A stretch of DNA of 64,000 bases. Origin: Nocardia flavorosea NBRC 108225 (GTDB lineage Bacteria; Actinomycetota; Actinomycetes; Mycobacteriales; Mycobacteriaceae). The stretch covers positions 1 through 64,000 of the forward strand of contig NZ_BDCG01000005.1 of assembly GCF_001613385.1 (NCBI RefSeq). Direction: 5' to 3'. Every line of letters begins with the position of its first letter. Within the stretch, counting starts at the first letter, position 1. The notes beneath the pieces are model-generated. The model saw nothing but the letters and a program-made list of their open reading frames with translations, searched no databases and was not told the DNA's origin. The translations under genes and the position numbers were made by a program. Shown here piece after piece: positions 54,036 to 62,811 of this stretch.

Positions 54036-54755
54036 TTGAGGGTTACCGTTGTTGTGCCGACCTACAACGAGCGGGACAATCTGCCGGTTGCGGTGGAACG
54101 GCTGACTGCGCTACCCGTGCCCGACCTGCACGTACTGGTAGTCGACGACAACTCCCCGGACGGTACCGGCGAGGTGGCCGACAAACTGGCCGTGGACCTG
54201 CCGAACGTCGTCTCGGTGCTGCACCGCACCGAGAAAGACGGCCTCGGGCGCGCCTATATCGCAGGGATCACCCAGGCGCTCGACGAAGGCGCCGATGTGG
54301 TGATCCAGATGGACGCGGACCTTTCCCATCCCGCCGAGGTGATCCCGGCCATGCTGGAACAGCTGAGCCGGCCCGGGATCGGCGTGGTACTGGGGTCGCG
54401 CTATGTGCCCGGCGGCTCGACCGCCGCGGAATGGAAGTGGTACCGCAAAGCTCTCTCGGCCTGGGCGAACTTCTACGTCAACGCCATCCTGCGGCTCGGC
54501 ATCAAAGACGCCACCGCCGGTTTCAAGGCCTGGCACGCCGATACGCTGCGGGCGATCGATATCGAAACCATCCGCAGCAACGGCTATTCGTTCCAGGTGG
54601 AGATGAACTACCGGACCAAGAAGCAGGGCGCCGGAATCGCCGAGGTTCCGATCCGCTTCGAGGAGCGGACGCTGGGCGCATCCAAGATGAGCCTGTCGGT
54701 ACAGCTGGAATCCGCGCTCATGCCCTGGAAGCTGCTGCTGGGCCGGTCGCTCTAG
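54036..54755 (+). CDS. ppm1: Polyprenol-phosphate mannose synthase
   Basis: A 239-residue GT2 glycosyltransferase like the catalytic domain of mycobacterial Ppm1. It makes polyprenyl-phosphate-mannose, the donor for lipomannan, LAM and protein mannosylation. Motifs: VVPTYNERDNLPVAVERL, VVDDNSPDGTGE, QMDADLSHPAEVI (DxD) and SRYVPGGSTAAEWKWYRK. TTG start with AGGGAGGG 6-13 bases upstream. The N-terminal acyltransferase domain fused to Ppm1 in M. tuberculosis is not part of this protein. Its stop overlaps the convergent plsC end by a few bases. Confidence 0.93.
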   Translation: MRVTVVVPTYNERDNLPVAVERLTALPVPDLHVLVVDDNSPDGTGEVADKLAVDLPNVVSVLHRTEKDGLGRAYIAGITQALDEGADVVIQMDADLSHPAEVIPAMLEQLSRPGIGVVLGSRYVPGGSTAAEWKWYRKALSAWANFYVNAILRLGIKDATAGFKAWHADTLRAIDIETIRSNGYSFQVEMNYRTKKQGAGIAEVPIRFEERTLGASKMSLSVQLESALMPWKLLLGRSL

Positions 54756-56200
54756 CCGGCGGTGGCAGGCCAGTCCCGGAGGGTATCGAGGTAGCGCTGC
54801 CGGACCGCAGCGACCTCCCGGCCCAGATCCCCGGGATCCCAGTCGCTGCTGTCGATCGGCGGCAGAATCGCGATATCGACGATGCCGGGGCGAGCGATCA
54901 TGGAATCGCGCCGGCCGATATCGGCGGCATTGCGGATCACCACCGGTATGACGGGTACACCCGCCTGCGCGGCAATATGAAACGCTCCTTTCTTGAACTT
55001 GCCCGGTTGCGGCGTATAAGAGCGGGTTCCTTCCGGAGCGATCGCTATCGACAGCCCATCGCGCAGCGTGTGCACCACCGGTGCCAGCGAGGCCTTCGCG
55101 CGATCGGTGTTCGAACGGTCGATGAAGGTCACCCCCACGAACCGCATGAGTGGACCGAAAACCGGATGCCGGATGAGTTCTTTCTTCCCGACCCCGGTCA
55201 CCCCCGCACCGAGGACCGCCGGAACGATGAGGACATCGAACTGGCTCTGGTGGTTGAACAGGAACACCGCCGGCCGCGGATTCCGGGCGTATTCGGCGCC
55301 GGTGACCCGCAGCCTGATCCCGCACAGCCGTAACGGCCAGCCGGTGCCGTAGCGCATCAATGCGTCGGCCATGGTGCGGCGGTCGCGGGTATATGCCTTG
55401 CTCAGCACTCCGAACAACGCGCCGCCGAGCAGCGCGGCGAAGCCGAGGACGGTGCGCAGCCGGTCGCCGGTGGTGGGGGCGGTCCGGGCGGCGACGACCG
55501 GCCTGATCCAGTCCTGGTCGGCCGCGGTGGCCGCGAGGGTGGTATCCGGTGCGATCGGGGCCGGGGTTCCCGCACTCGACAACAGCGGGAGATCGGTGGC
55601 GCTACCGGCGTAGACATAGGAACGCCGTAGGTCGATACCGTGGGCGCCGGCGAAATCGGCGACCATCGCAGCTTTGCCCGGGCCGTAGGGCAGCGGACCG
55701 TCGAACCCTCCGGTGAACCGGTCGCCGGTCACCGTGAGCCGGGCACCGAGGATATGGCCGATTTCCAGCGCCGCAGCCACGGGATGTAGCTGGTACTCGG
55801 TGACCGTGCCGGTCAGTACCACGGTGTGTCCGGCGGCGACATGTTCCCGTACCAGCCGCCAGGCCTCCGGATACACCCGGTCGTACCAGCCGCGTTTGAA
55901 CACCCGCTCACCCTGCGCGGCCAATTCGCCGGGTGTTTTTCCGGCGGCGTGCCCGGCGAGCTGTTCGAGCAGCTCGGGCCCCGAACTGTCGCCGCTGTGG
56001 CGTAACTGCTCGAACAGGAGCCCGGCCGTCGCGGAATCGGGGGCACGGAACCGGCGGCCCGGCATGGTGCGCAGATCCGCGACCGCCGACAGGTCGAAAA
56101 CCGCGCTGATACCCGCGCCGTGCGGACCCGAACGGATCGCCGTGACCATCGCGTCGAGCGCACCCGAGCCACCGGTCTCCGTGGTGGCGGGCCTGCTCAT
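54752..56200 (-). CDS. plsC: HAD-like/PlsC fusion: 1-acylglycerol-3-phosphate acyltransferase
   Basis: A 482-residue two-domain protein like M. tuberculosis Rv2483c. The C-terminal half is a PlsC acyltransferase with NHQSQFD (H-x4-D) and APEGTRSYTP; it makes phosphatidate. The N-terminal half (to about residue 235) is a HAD-IB serine-phosphatase-like domain, but catalytic positions are altered: the DxDGT motif reads FDLSAV (second Asp lost) and motif IV reads AGSATDLPLL (first Asp lost). It may no longer be a phosphatase. ATG overlaps the plsB stop. Confidence 0.9.
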   Translation of the reverse strand: MSRPATTETGGSGALDAMVTAIRSGPHGAGISAVFDLSAVADLRTMPGRRFRAPDSATAGLLFEQLRHSGDSSGPELLEQLAGHAAGKTPGELAAQGERVFKRGWYDRVYPEAWRLVREHVAAGHTVVLTGTVTEYQLHPVAAALEIGHILGARLTVTGDRFTGGFDGPLPYGPGKAAMVADFAGAHGIDLRRSYVYAGSATDLPLLSSAGTPAPIAPDTTLAATAADQDWIRPVVAARTAPTTGDRLRTVLGFAALLGGALFGVLSKAYTRDRRTMADALMRYGTGWPLRLCGIRLRVTGAEYARNPRPAVFLFNHQSQFDVLIVPAVLGAGVTGVGKKELIRHPVFGPLMRFVGVTFIDRSNTDRAKASLAPVVHTLRDGLSIAIAPEGTRSYTPQPGKFKKGAFHIAAQAGVPVIPVVIRNAADIGRRDSMIARPGIVDIAILPPIDSSDWDPGDLGREVAAVRQRYLDTLRDWPATAG

Positions 56201-58689
56201 CGCGTCCGCCCTTCGGTGCGGTTGGACGGGTCGAGCGCGGCGGCCTGCGATATGCGGATCCCGATCGTGCGCAGCCGGTCGGCGAAATCGCGCCGCGCTT
56301 CGGCCAGCGCCGTCACGGATTTCTCCGAATCCGGGTCGGCGGCTTCGACCAGTCCGTGATTCGCGGCCAATTTCAGTGCACTCCCGAAAAGCTCGGTGGA
56401 TACCGATTCCGTGCTGTGCAGGCGTTTCTGCAGCAGCATCTGTTTACCGACCGATACGCATTCGGCGATCAACTCCTTGTGGTCGATTTCGACGGTCGGT
56501 TCCCGATCGGCCAGCCGCTCGGCCACCACCAATTGCGCATCGAAGAAGGAACGCAGTACACGGTGGGCCATCATGAAACCGCTACCGGTGAGCGCCGCGA
56601 GGATTTCACTGCCCAGCGTATTGCGTGGACGGGTCCGCCAGGCGGGGTCCACCAGCAGCATTTCCGCGGTGATCCGCTCGGCGAATTCCATCCGGTCCGG
56701 AAAGAAGAATTCGAACTTGAGCAGATCCCGCAGCCGATACGCCTCCGCCCAGCCGATATCCAGGGCATCGGCGTCCGGTCCGACGGCTCCTGCCGCCGGC
56801 GCGTCGGGGGCCGCCTCGACCGCGGCCAGAATCGCCAGTTCCAGGATTGCCCGATCGACGAACCAATGGACCGCGCTGTTGCGGTAGAACGCGGCCTCGA
56901 GATGAGCGCCGGGTTCGATCGCGTACACCGGCTGGACCCCGCCGCGATAGATCGTGACCACCTTGGCGAGCGACAGCTGCTCCAGCACGGCGACCAGGCT
57001 GTGCTCGTCGCGTAATTTCGCGACCTCACCGCGGGGGAGATCGCGATCGGCGATGTAGTCCATGACCGGATTGAGGACTTCGCAGACCTCGGCCAGTGTC
57101 AGTGCGCGATCGTGCACGCCCAGCAGCGCCAGGGTGACCAGTGCGTTGGCGGTGATGGGGGTGACCGCGTTGATTCCGACAGCCACGTCGAAGGCGAGCC
57201 GTTGCACCGCGGAGCGTTCTCGTTCGCCGAGATGTTCGCCGAGAGTATCGGGTTCGGCGCGGGCCGGGCGCTCGCCGGTATCGGTACGGTGCAGCGGGAT
57301 CGTAACCGGGGGTGCGGTGAGCGGATCGCCGTGTGTGGCCAGTCGGTCGCGCGCCGAGATCGGGTCGCCGAAGCGGACGTACACATGGCCGGCCGAATGC
57401 TGCTGGTTGCGTACATAGCGGGCGAGCCAGGCGATACCTTCGGGCTTCTTCCGGCCGCCCACCTGTTCGTCGGCGATGGCGCCGAGCTCGTTGAGCCGCT
57501 CGTAGGTGATCGAAACCGGTACCAGCAACGCGTCGGCGACCCGATCGCGGCGGATCGCCGCGGCCAGATAGTTCATCAGGCCGTAGCGTGGCGGCCGCAG
57601 TTTGCCGGTGCGGGTACGCCCGCCCTCGAAATACCACTCCAGGTTGAAGCGGCGGGCCAGCAGATATCCGAAGTATTCTTCGACCACCGCCTGGTAGACG
57701 GTATCGCCGGCAAAACTGCGCCGGATGAATATCGTGCCGGTGCGTCGCGCGATCGGGCCCATCGGCCAGAACCGCAGATTCGCCCCGCCGACGACGTGAT
57801 TGGGCGGGAAATCATTGCGTGCCAGTACATCGCCCAGTACGAACGCATCCACATACGACCGGTGCGACGGCAGGAACACCAGCGGATACCGCCGGTTGAG
57901 ATCGCGTAGCGCGGCCAGACCGGACTCGTCGCAGTCGACCTTCCAGGTCGATGCGTGCACCGGGCGCATGGCCTGGGTGAACAGGTCCGAAACGGTGCGG
58001 CTCTGTGCGGCGACCAGTTCGTTCAGAGCTTTTTCGGCGCGCCTCGCCACGTCCTGAGGGTCGGCGCCGGTTTCGTCGGCGATGCGTTCCAGCCGACGCA
58101 GGAACTCCGGCGAGTCCATGATCTCCTCGGCCACCAGCCGCGGCACCTTGTAGCGGTCGCCGATCACGGTGCGTTCCGCGCGTTCCAGCGCGACCACCGC
58201 GGCCCGGACGACCGCACGCGCGAAGGGTTCGGCACTGCCGGTCCGGTGCAATGCTGCCGCTTCCGGATGGTTCGCGCGTAACTGCGTGAGCCGGGCGCCA
58301 GCGCCGGTGAGTATCAGATGCCGGTCCGGGGCCCGGCCGACCAGTCGGCGTTGCGCGAGCCGGTTGGGGCGGCGCGGGTTGGTGAGCAGGGCGAGATCGC
58401 CGAAGGTCACCCGCCGGACGCCGTCGCGTTCGGGCGGCAGCCACAGCACCCGCACGGGCACCACCAGGGGATCGTCGGTGCGGCCGGTGAGCCGGCCGGC
58501 CACGGCAGCGGCATCCAGATCGAGCTGGGTGACGGGGGCGCGGACGCCGAGTTCGGCGGCCAGGCCGCCCTCGGCGATCCACCGGCCGATCAGCTCGCGT
58601 TCGGTACCCGAAGCCGAATCCACCAGCGCTACCACCGATTCCGGTGGATCGTCGGCCGGCGACGGTGCGCCGCCGAGGTTCTCGATCAT
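56197..58689 (-). CDS. plsB: Glycerol-3-phosphate 1-O-acyltransferase
   Basis: An 830-residue PlsB-type acyltransferase (PlsB2, Rv2482c), the first step of phospholipid and triacylglycerol synthesis. Active-site block: PLVFLPSHRSYVDAFVL (H-x4-D, about residue 275), then GTIFIRRSF and EYFFEGGRTRTGKL-type WYFEGGRTRTGKLRPPRYG. C-terminal half helical with the family's FFPDRMEFAERI block. Translationally coupled to plsC (ATGA). Confidence 0.95.
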   Translation of the reverse strand: MIENLGGAPSPADDPPESVVALVDSASGTERELIGRWIAEGGLAAELGVRAPVTQLDLDAAAVAGRLTGRTDDPLVVPVRVLWLPPERDGVRRVTFGDLALLTNPRRPNRLAQRRLVGRAPDRHLILTGAGARLTQLRANHPEAAALHRTGSAEPFARAVVRAAVVALERAERTVIGDRYKVPRLVAEEIMDSPEFLRRLERIADETGADPQDVARRAEKALNELVAAQSRTVSDLFTQAMRPVHASTWKVDCDESGLAALRDLNRRYPLVFLPSHRSYVDAFVLGDVLARNDFPPNHVVGGANLRFWPMGPIARRTGTIFIRRSFAGDTVYQAVVEEYFGYLLARRFNLEWYFEGGRTRTGKLRPPRYGLMNYLAAAIRRDRVADALLVPVSITYERLNELGAIADEQVGGRKKPEGIAWLARYVRNQQHSAGHVYVRFGDPISARDRLATHGDPLTAPPVTIPLHRTDTGERPARAEPDTLGEHLGERERSAVQRLAFDVAVGINAVTPITANALVTLALLGVHDRALTLAEVCEVLNPVMDYIADRDLPRGEVAKLRDEHSLVAVLEQLSLAKVVTIYRGGVQPVYAIEPGAHLEAAFYRNSAVHWFVDRAILELAILAAVEAAPDAPAAGAVGPDADALDIGWAEAYRLRDLLKFEFFFPDRMEFAERITAEMLLVDPAWRTRPRNTLGSEILAALTGSGFMMAHRVLRSFFDAQLVVAERLADREPTVEIDHKELIAECVSVGKQMLLQKRLHSTESVSTELFGSALKLAANHGLVEAADPDSEKSVTALAEARRDFADRLRTIGIRISQAAALDPSNRTEGRTR

Positions 58690-59122
58690 GGTGTGGGATC
58701 CTCTGCGTCCGATCGGAGGGGCTCGCGGCTGTGCTGTCCGGGGCGGTCGGTGCGCGGCTCGTTCGCCGGGGAGCCGGTCGCCGGTGGCAGTGGAATTCGA
58801 AATTACTCCATGCGACCACTATGGACGGTTCGCGCGCCGTACGGGGCGGTTTGCCGGAGCTGTCGCAGGCTCTACTCCGCATTGCGTTGCTCGCCGTGGG
58901 TATCGGACAGGTGGTTGCGACAGGCCTCGTGGAGGACTGGGATTCGAAGTTGTGTGCGGCGCGTTCTGGTCCCTCAATAGGTTAGGCAACCCTATCTAAT
59001 TTGGGAAGGGGGTGGGTCACTTTCGGGCGCGCCACGCGGTGCTCGCCACGGATACCGGCGGTCCGGCATATCCCTGCGCCGCACGCCGGGTATCCGGCGG
59101 CCGGGCGGATTAGACTCGCCCC
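58690..59122. other. Divergent intergenic region
   Basis: About 430 bases between divergent plsB and the SDR gene. Apart from the iron-box-like site described separately, no gene is seen; frames are Arg/Gly-rich. Confidence 0.5.
58977..58995. promoter_or_regulatory. IdeR/DtxR-box-like site
   Basis: ATAGGTTAGGCAACCCTAT agrees with the iron-box consensus TTAGGTTAGGCTAACCTAA at 15 of 19 positions, including both halves' AGGTTAGGC and CCTA. A second overlapping register (TTAGGCAACCCTATCTAA) follows. It lies 128 bases before the SDR ATG and about 290 before plsB. Confidence 0.55.
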
Positions 59123-60001
59123 ATGAGTGGTTGGGGCGTCGGGGATATCCCCGATCAGCAGGACCGGACCGTGATCGTGACCGGCGCGAACAGCGGCTTG
59201 GGGGCGGTCGCCGCGCGTGCTCTGGCCGGCGCCGGGGCGGAAGTGATCCTGGCCTGCCGGAACGTGGACAAGGGGCAGGCCGTCGCAGCCGAGATCGGGG
59301 ATCGCGCGCGGGTCCGGCGACTGGACCTGGCTGATCTCTCGTCGATTCGCGAGTTCGCGGCGGGGGTCGACGGTGCGGATGTCCTGATCAACAATGCCGG
59401 GGTGATGGCAGTACCGTTGCGTCGCACCGCCGACGGATTCGAAATGCAGATCGGCACCAACCATCTCGGCCATTTCGCGCTGACCGGCCTGCTGCTCGGC
59501 AAGATCAGCGAACGGATCGTCACCGTCTCCAGTGGGGCCCACACCATCGGCGCCATCGATATCGACGACCTCAACTGGGAGCGCCGCCCCTACAAGCGCT
59601 GGACCGCCTACGGTCAGTCCAAGCTGGCGAATCTGCTGTTCACCTTCGAACTCCAGCGCAGGCTCACCGCGGCCGGTTCGGCGAAACTGGCCGTCGCGGC
59701 GCATCCGGGTTACGCGGCCACCGGCCTGCAATCGCATACCGAATCCATTCTGGACAAGGTCATGACCCTCGGGAACAAACTCGCCGCTCAGAGCGCCGAA
59801 ATGGGCGCACTACCGGAACTTTTCGCCGCCACCGCGCCGGTGGAACCCGGTGGCTACTACGGACCGACCGGGCTCGGGGGAACGCGTGGATACCCGGGGC
59901 CCTCCGGCTGTTCCCAGCGGGCGAAGGACGAGCTCACCGCCCGTTCTCTCTGGGATCTCTCGGAACGGCTCACCGGGGTGAAGTTCGACTTCACCGGCTG
60001 A
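59123..60001 (+). CDS. Short-chain dehydrogenase/reductase
   Basis: A 292-residue SDR of the retinol-dehydrogenase/WWOX-like type. NAD(P) motif TGANSGLGAVAARAL, LDLADLSSI acidic residue region, NNAGVMA, catalytic VSSGAH serine and YGQSK (Tyr and Lys). Substrate unknown. It is followed 101 bases later by an AhpD-like gene, a pairing typical for ECF41 loci. Confidence 0.9.
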   Translation: MSGWGVGDIPDQQDRTVIVTGANSGLGAVAARALAGAGAEVILACRNVDKGQAVAAEIGDRARVRRLDLADLSSIREFAAGVDGADVLINNAGVMAVPLRRTADGFEMQIGTNHLGHFALTGLLLGKISERIVTVSSGAHTIGAIDIDDLNWERRPYKRWTAYGQSKLANLLFTFELQRRLTAAGSAKLAVAAHPGYAATGLQSHTESILDKVMTLGNKLAAQSAEMGALPELFAATAPVEPGGYYGPTGLGGTRGYPGPSGCSQRAKDELTARSLWDLSERLTGVKFDFTG

Positions 60002-60040
60002 GACGCCCGCCGCCTGGCGGAAAAGAAAATCAACGCGGAA

Positions 60041-60067
60041 TGTCACACCTGGAGTGCGTGCATCGTC
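60041..60067 (+). promoter_or_regulatory. ECF41-type promoter
   Basis: TGTCACA, a 16-base spacer, then CGTC: this is the known recognition pattern of ECF41 sigma factors. It lies 35 bases before the ATG of the AhpD-like gene, and a SigJ/ECF41-type sigma gene is 2.7 kb downstream. Confidence 0.75.
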
Positions 60068-60102
60068 GACACCACGAGACCGCACCACGAAAGGAACTCG
60101 AC

Positions 60103-60570
60103 ATGGAACCCCGGATCGATCTCTTCGCCAACAAAGTCACCGCCGGCTTCAGCAAGCGCCTGGTCACGGCCGGGAAGGTGGTGGACGATTCCGGTCTGCC
60201 CAAAGCGGTCTACGAGCTGGTGAAGATCCGGGCGAGCCAGATCAACGGCTGCTCGTTCTGCGTGGATATGCACACGAAGGACGCCGCCCACGCCGGTGAA
60301 TCCCAGGTCCGGATCAACTTGGTCGCCGCCTGGCGGGAAGCCACGGTGTTCACTGAACCCGAACGGGCCGCATTGGAACTCACCGAGGCGGCTACCCGGC
60401 TGGCCGACGGCGGCGGGATCGGTGAGGACACCTGGCAGCGGGTGCGCAAACACTACGACGACGAGCAGATCGGCGGGCTGATCGCTGCCATCGCCACGAT
60501 CAACGCCTGGAACCGGATCAACGCCATTGCTCACACTCCGGCCGGTAGTTACGAGCCCGGGCAGTTCTGA
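60103..60570 (+). CDS. Carboxymuconolactone-decarboxylase/AhpD-like protein
   Basis: A 155-residue AhpD-fold protein. The redox motif is NGCSFCVDMHTKDA (C-x2-C-x3-H), typical of alkylhydroperoxidase-like enzymes. MEPRIDLFANKVTAGFSKRL start set by ribosome site AAAGGA. Such genes are regular ECF41 partners. It probably reduces peroxides or serves as a thiol-linked oxidoreductase; substrate unknown. Confidence 0.9.
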   Translation: MEPRIDLFANKVTAGFSKRLVTAGKVVDDSGLPKAVYELVKIRASQINGCSFCVDMHTKDAAHAGESQVRINLVAAWREATVFTEPERAALELTEAATRLADGGGIGEDTWQRVRKHYDDEQIGGLIAAIATINAWNRINAIAHTPAGSYEPGQF

Positions 60571-60668
60571 GGCACTCCGGGGCGGAATTGTGTTGAGTGT
60601 CACTTTCTCTCACCCGATTCTGCCCCGGGCCGACCTCCGCGGTTCACCGCCTGGTAGCCTCGCACATC

Positions 60669-60740
60669 GTGCAGCGCGTGTATTTCTGGTTTAGCAAGCC
60701 GGCCCGGGGCGGGTCGGTCTGCGGCAACCACGCGCGCTGA
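60669..60740 (+). CDS. Aromatic leader peptide upstream of aroG
   Basis: A 23-codon ORF beginning MQRVYFWFSKP: four aromatic residues in a row (Tyr-Phe-Trp-Phe). GTG start, TGA stop 86 bases before aroG, followed at once by a terminator hairpin. This is the layout of ribosome-mediated attenuation sensing all three aromatic amino acids. Too short for usual gene callers. Confidence 0.8.
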   Translation: MQRVYFWFSKPARGGSVCGNHAR

Positions 60741-60751
60741 CCAATACACCC

Positions 60752-60790
60752 CGAGCCGGATGACGACCGGCTCGACGGGGATTTCTTTTC
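60752..60790 (+). terminator. Attenuator terminator before aroG
   Basis: Perfect 8-bp stem CGAGCCGG / CCGGCTCG with a 7-base loop, followed after ACGGGGA by TTTCTTTT. It begins 12 bases after the leader stop. Sequences inside the leader (GCCGGCCCGG near 60699) could form a competing structure. Confidence 0.75.
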
Positions 60791-60826
60791 CGTGGGTCGG
60801 CCTGAACGAGAAGGACACCACCCACG

Positions 60827-61918
60827 ATGACCATCGCAGTCGATATCGATGCCGACCACAGCGATCTGGACGATCAGCGAACCCTCAGTGTGAGCCCGCT
60901 GCGTTCCCCCGCGGAAGTGCGCCGCGTCCACGCCATCACCGATGCACACGCCGCCACGGTGCGCGCCGGCCGCCGCGGCACCGTCGACGTGCTGAACGGC
61001 GCGGACGACCGCCTCATGGTGATCGTCGGGCCGTGCTCGGTACATGACCCCGCGGCCGCCCTGGACTACGCCCGCCGGCTCGCTGCCGTGCAGGAAACCC
61101 TGTCCGACCGGCTGCACCTGGTCATGCGGGTGTACTTCGAGAAGCCGCGGACAACCCTCGGCTGGAAGGGACTGATCAACGATCCCCACCTCAACGGCAG
61201 CTTCGACGTCAACACCGGGTTGGGGATCGGCCGCCAGTTACTGCTCGATATCACCGCCATGGGCTTACCGGTGGCCTGCGAGTTCCTCGACCCCATCACC
61301 CCGCAGTACATCTCCGACCTGGTGACCTACGGCGCCATCGGCGCGCGCACCGCAGCCAGCCAGGTACACCGGCAGCTGAGCAGCGCGCTGTCCATGCCGG
61401 TCGGTATCAAGAACGGCACCGACGGTGACGTGCAGGTCGCGGTGGACGGGGTGCGGGCGGCCGCGGCCAGCCACGTCTTCCCCGGTACCGATCTGGACGG
61501 CCGGTCCGCGCTCATCCAGACCGCCGGAAACGAGGATTGCCATGTGATCCTGCGCGGCGGCTCCAACGGCACCAACTACGACGCCGCCTCGGTCGCCGAC
61601 GCGTGCGCTCGGCTGGAGAAGTCCGGGCTGGCGCAGCGGATCGTGGTCGACGCGAGCCACGGCAACAGCAACAAGGACCACAAACGCCAGCCGATCGTGG
61701 TCGCCGATATCGCCGAGCGGATGGCCGCGGGTGAACGAAGTGTGGTCGGTGTGATGCTGGAGAGCTTCCTCGTCGAAGGCCGCCAGGATCTGACGCTCGG
61801 CCGGGCCGGCGACCTCACCTATGGTCAGTCGATCACCGACGCCTGCATGGACTGGGACACCACCGCCGCCCAGCTGGACCGGCTGGCCGAAGCGGTCCGC
61901 GAGCGCCGGGCAGGCTGA
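60827..61918 (+). CDS. aroG: DAHP synthase, class I (3-deoxy-7-phosphoheptulonate synthase)
   Basis: First enzyme of the shikimate pathway, condensing PEP and erythrose-4-phosphate. The 363-residue protein is of the class I (AroF/AroG/AroH) type, not the class II type typical of mycobacteria. Motifs: VIVGPCSVHDPAAALDYA, MRVYFEKPRTTLGWKG, HVILRGGSNGTNYD and VDASHGNSNKDHKRQ (metal ligands). Start ATG after GAGAAGGA. Likely under aromatic attenuation by the leader upstream. Confidence 0.95.
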   Translation: MTIAVDIDADHSDLDDQRTLSVSPLRSPAEVRRVHAITDAHAATVRAGRRGTVDVLNGADDRLMVIVGPCSVHDPAAALDYARRLAAVQETLSDRLHLVMRVYFEKPRTTLGWKGLINDPHLNGSFDVNTGLGIGRQLLLDITAMGLPVACEFLDPITPQYISDLVTYGAIGARTAASQVHRQLSSALSMPVGIKNGTDGDVQVAVDGVRAAAASHVFPGTDLDGRSALIQTAGNEDCHVILRGGSNGTNYDAASVADACARLEKSGLAQRIVVDASHGNSNKDHKRQPIVVADIAERMAAGERSVVGVMLESFLVEGRQDLTLGRAGDLTYGQSITDACMDWDTTAAQLDRLAEAVRERRAG

Positions 61919-62143
61919 GTAGCCGGCCACTCTGCCGCGCCGCCGCGGGCCGGCACCTGGTCCGTGGGCGCGGTGGGTCGCGGGGGGCCGGTCGGGTACC
62001 GCGGTCGGTGAGTGGTCAGGTCACGCCGGCAGATCCCCGAGGTGTTCGCGGTTTCCGCGTCGCGTCCAGATAATCGCCCGATCCTGCGAGGTGGCCCCGC
62101 TCGGCGGCAACCTCGATGTTTCCGATGCGTTCGGAGTGGGAGT

Positions 62144-62719
62144 TCAGACCTCGACGGGCCATCCGCCGGCCGGGCCGGGCGGATCGGTGTTCAAGCGGGC
62201 GGCCACCCAGTGGTCGCGGCGGGTACCGCGATGATCGCTGCCCAGCCGGGCCAGTCCTTCGTACCGGAACCCGTGTTTGCGTGCGACCGCGGCCGAGGCA
62301 TGGTTGCCGACGAAGGCCCGCCAGTGGATACGGATCAGTCCCATACCCGCCGGATCGAAGCCGAAGTCGCAGGTGAGTGCGACCGCCCGGGAAATGATCC
62401 CTTTCCTGCGGTATTCCGGATGGAGCCAGAACCCGATTTCTGCGGCGGTTTCGTCGCGCGGGCGGGTGCCCAGACTCACGGTGCCGACCAAACGGCCCCG
62501 CTCGGCGGTTCGGACGGCCCAGATCGGGCTGTGCGCCGCCCATCCGTCCGCGACCGTTGTACCGATGAAATCCTCGGCATCGGCACGGCCGTAGGGCCAC
62601 GGGATCGTCACCCATTCGGCGATCGCCGGATCCTGACAGGCCTCGGCGACGGCGTCGATATCGTCGGCGATCGGCCGGTCGAGCCACACCGTGCCGTCGG
62701 TCAGCGTCTGTTCCTCCAC
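62144..62719 (-). CDS. GNAT acetyltransferase (RimJ/RimL type)
   Basis: A 191-residue GNAT enzyme. VWLDRPIADDIDAVAEACQDPAIAEWVTIPWPYGRADAEDFI start, acetyl-CoA loop AAEIGFWLHPEYRRKGIISRAVALTCDFGFD, then NHASAAVARKHGFRYEG. Typical of RimJ-like N-acyltransferases; substrate unknown. GTG start is an estimate, since the frame stays open upstream. Divergent from the sigma factor gene. Confidence 0.85.
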   Translation of the reverse strand: MEEQTLTDGTVWLDRPIADDIDAVAEACQDPAIAEWVTIPWPYGRADAEDFIGTTVADGWAAHSPIWAVRTAERGRLVGTVSLGTRPRDETAAEIGFWLHPEYRRKGIISRAVALTCDFGFDPAGMGLIRIHWRAFVGNHASAAVARKHGFRYEGLARLGSDHRGTRRDHWVAARLNTDPPGPAGGWPVEV

Positions 62720-62811
62720 CGGCCGATTTTCGCATCGTGGCAGTCCGCGCGGCATCCGGTTTTCCGGGTGCGGCGCGTACGCGATGTCCGGCTCTCCGTA
62801 GAATTCGAGCG

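Noticed and set aside
60001..60035. CCGCC-GCCT-GGCGG hairpin after the SDR gene as terminator
   Set aside because: Short stem followed by an A-rich, not T-rich, tract on the coding strand, so termination is not supported.
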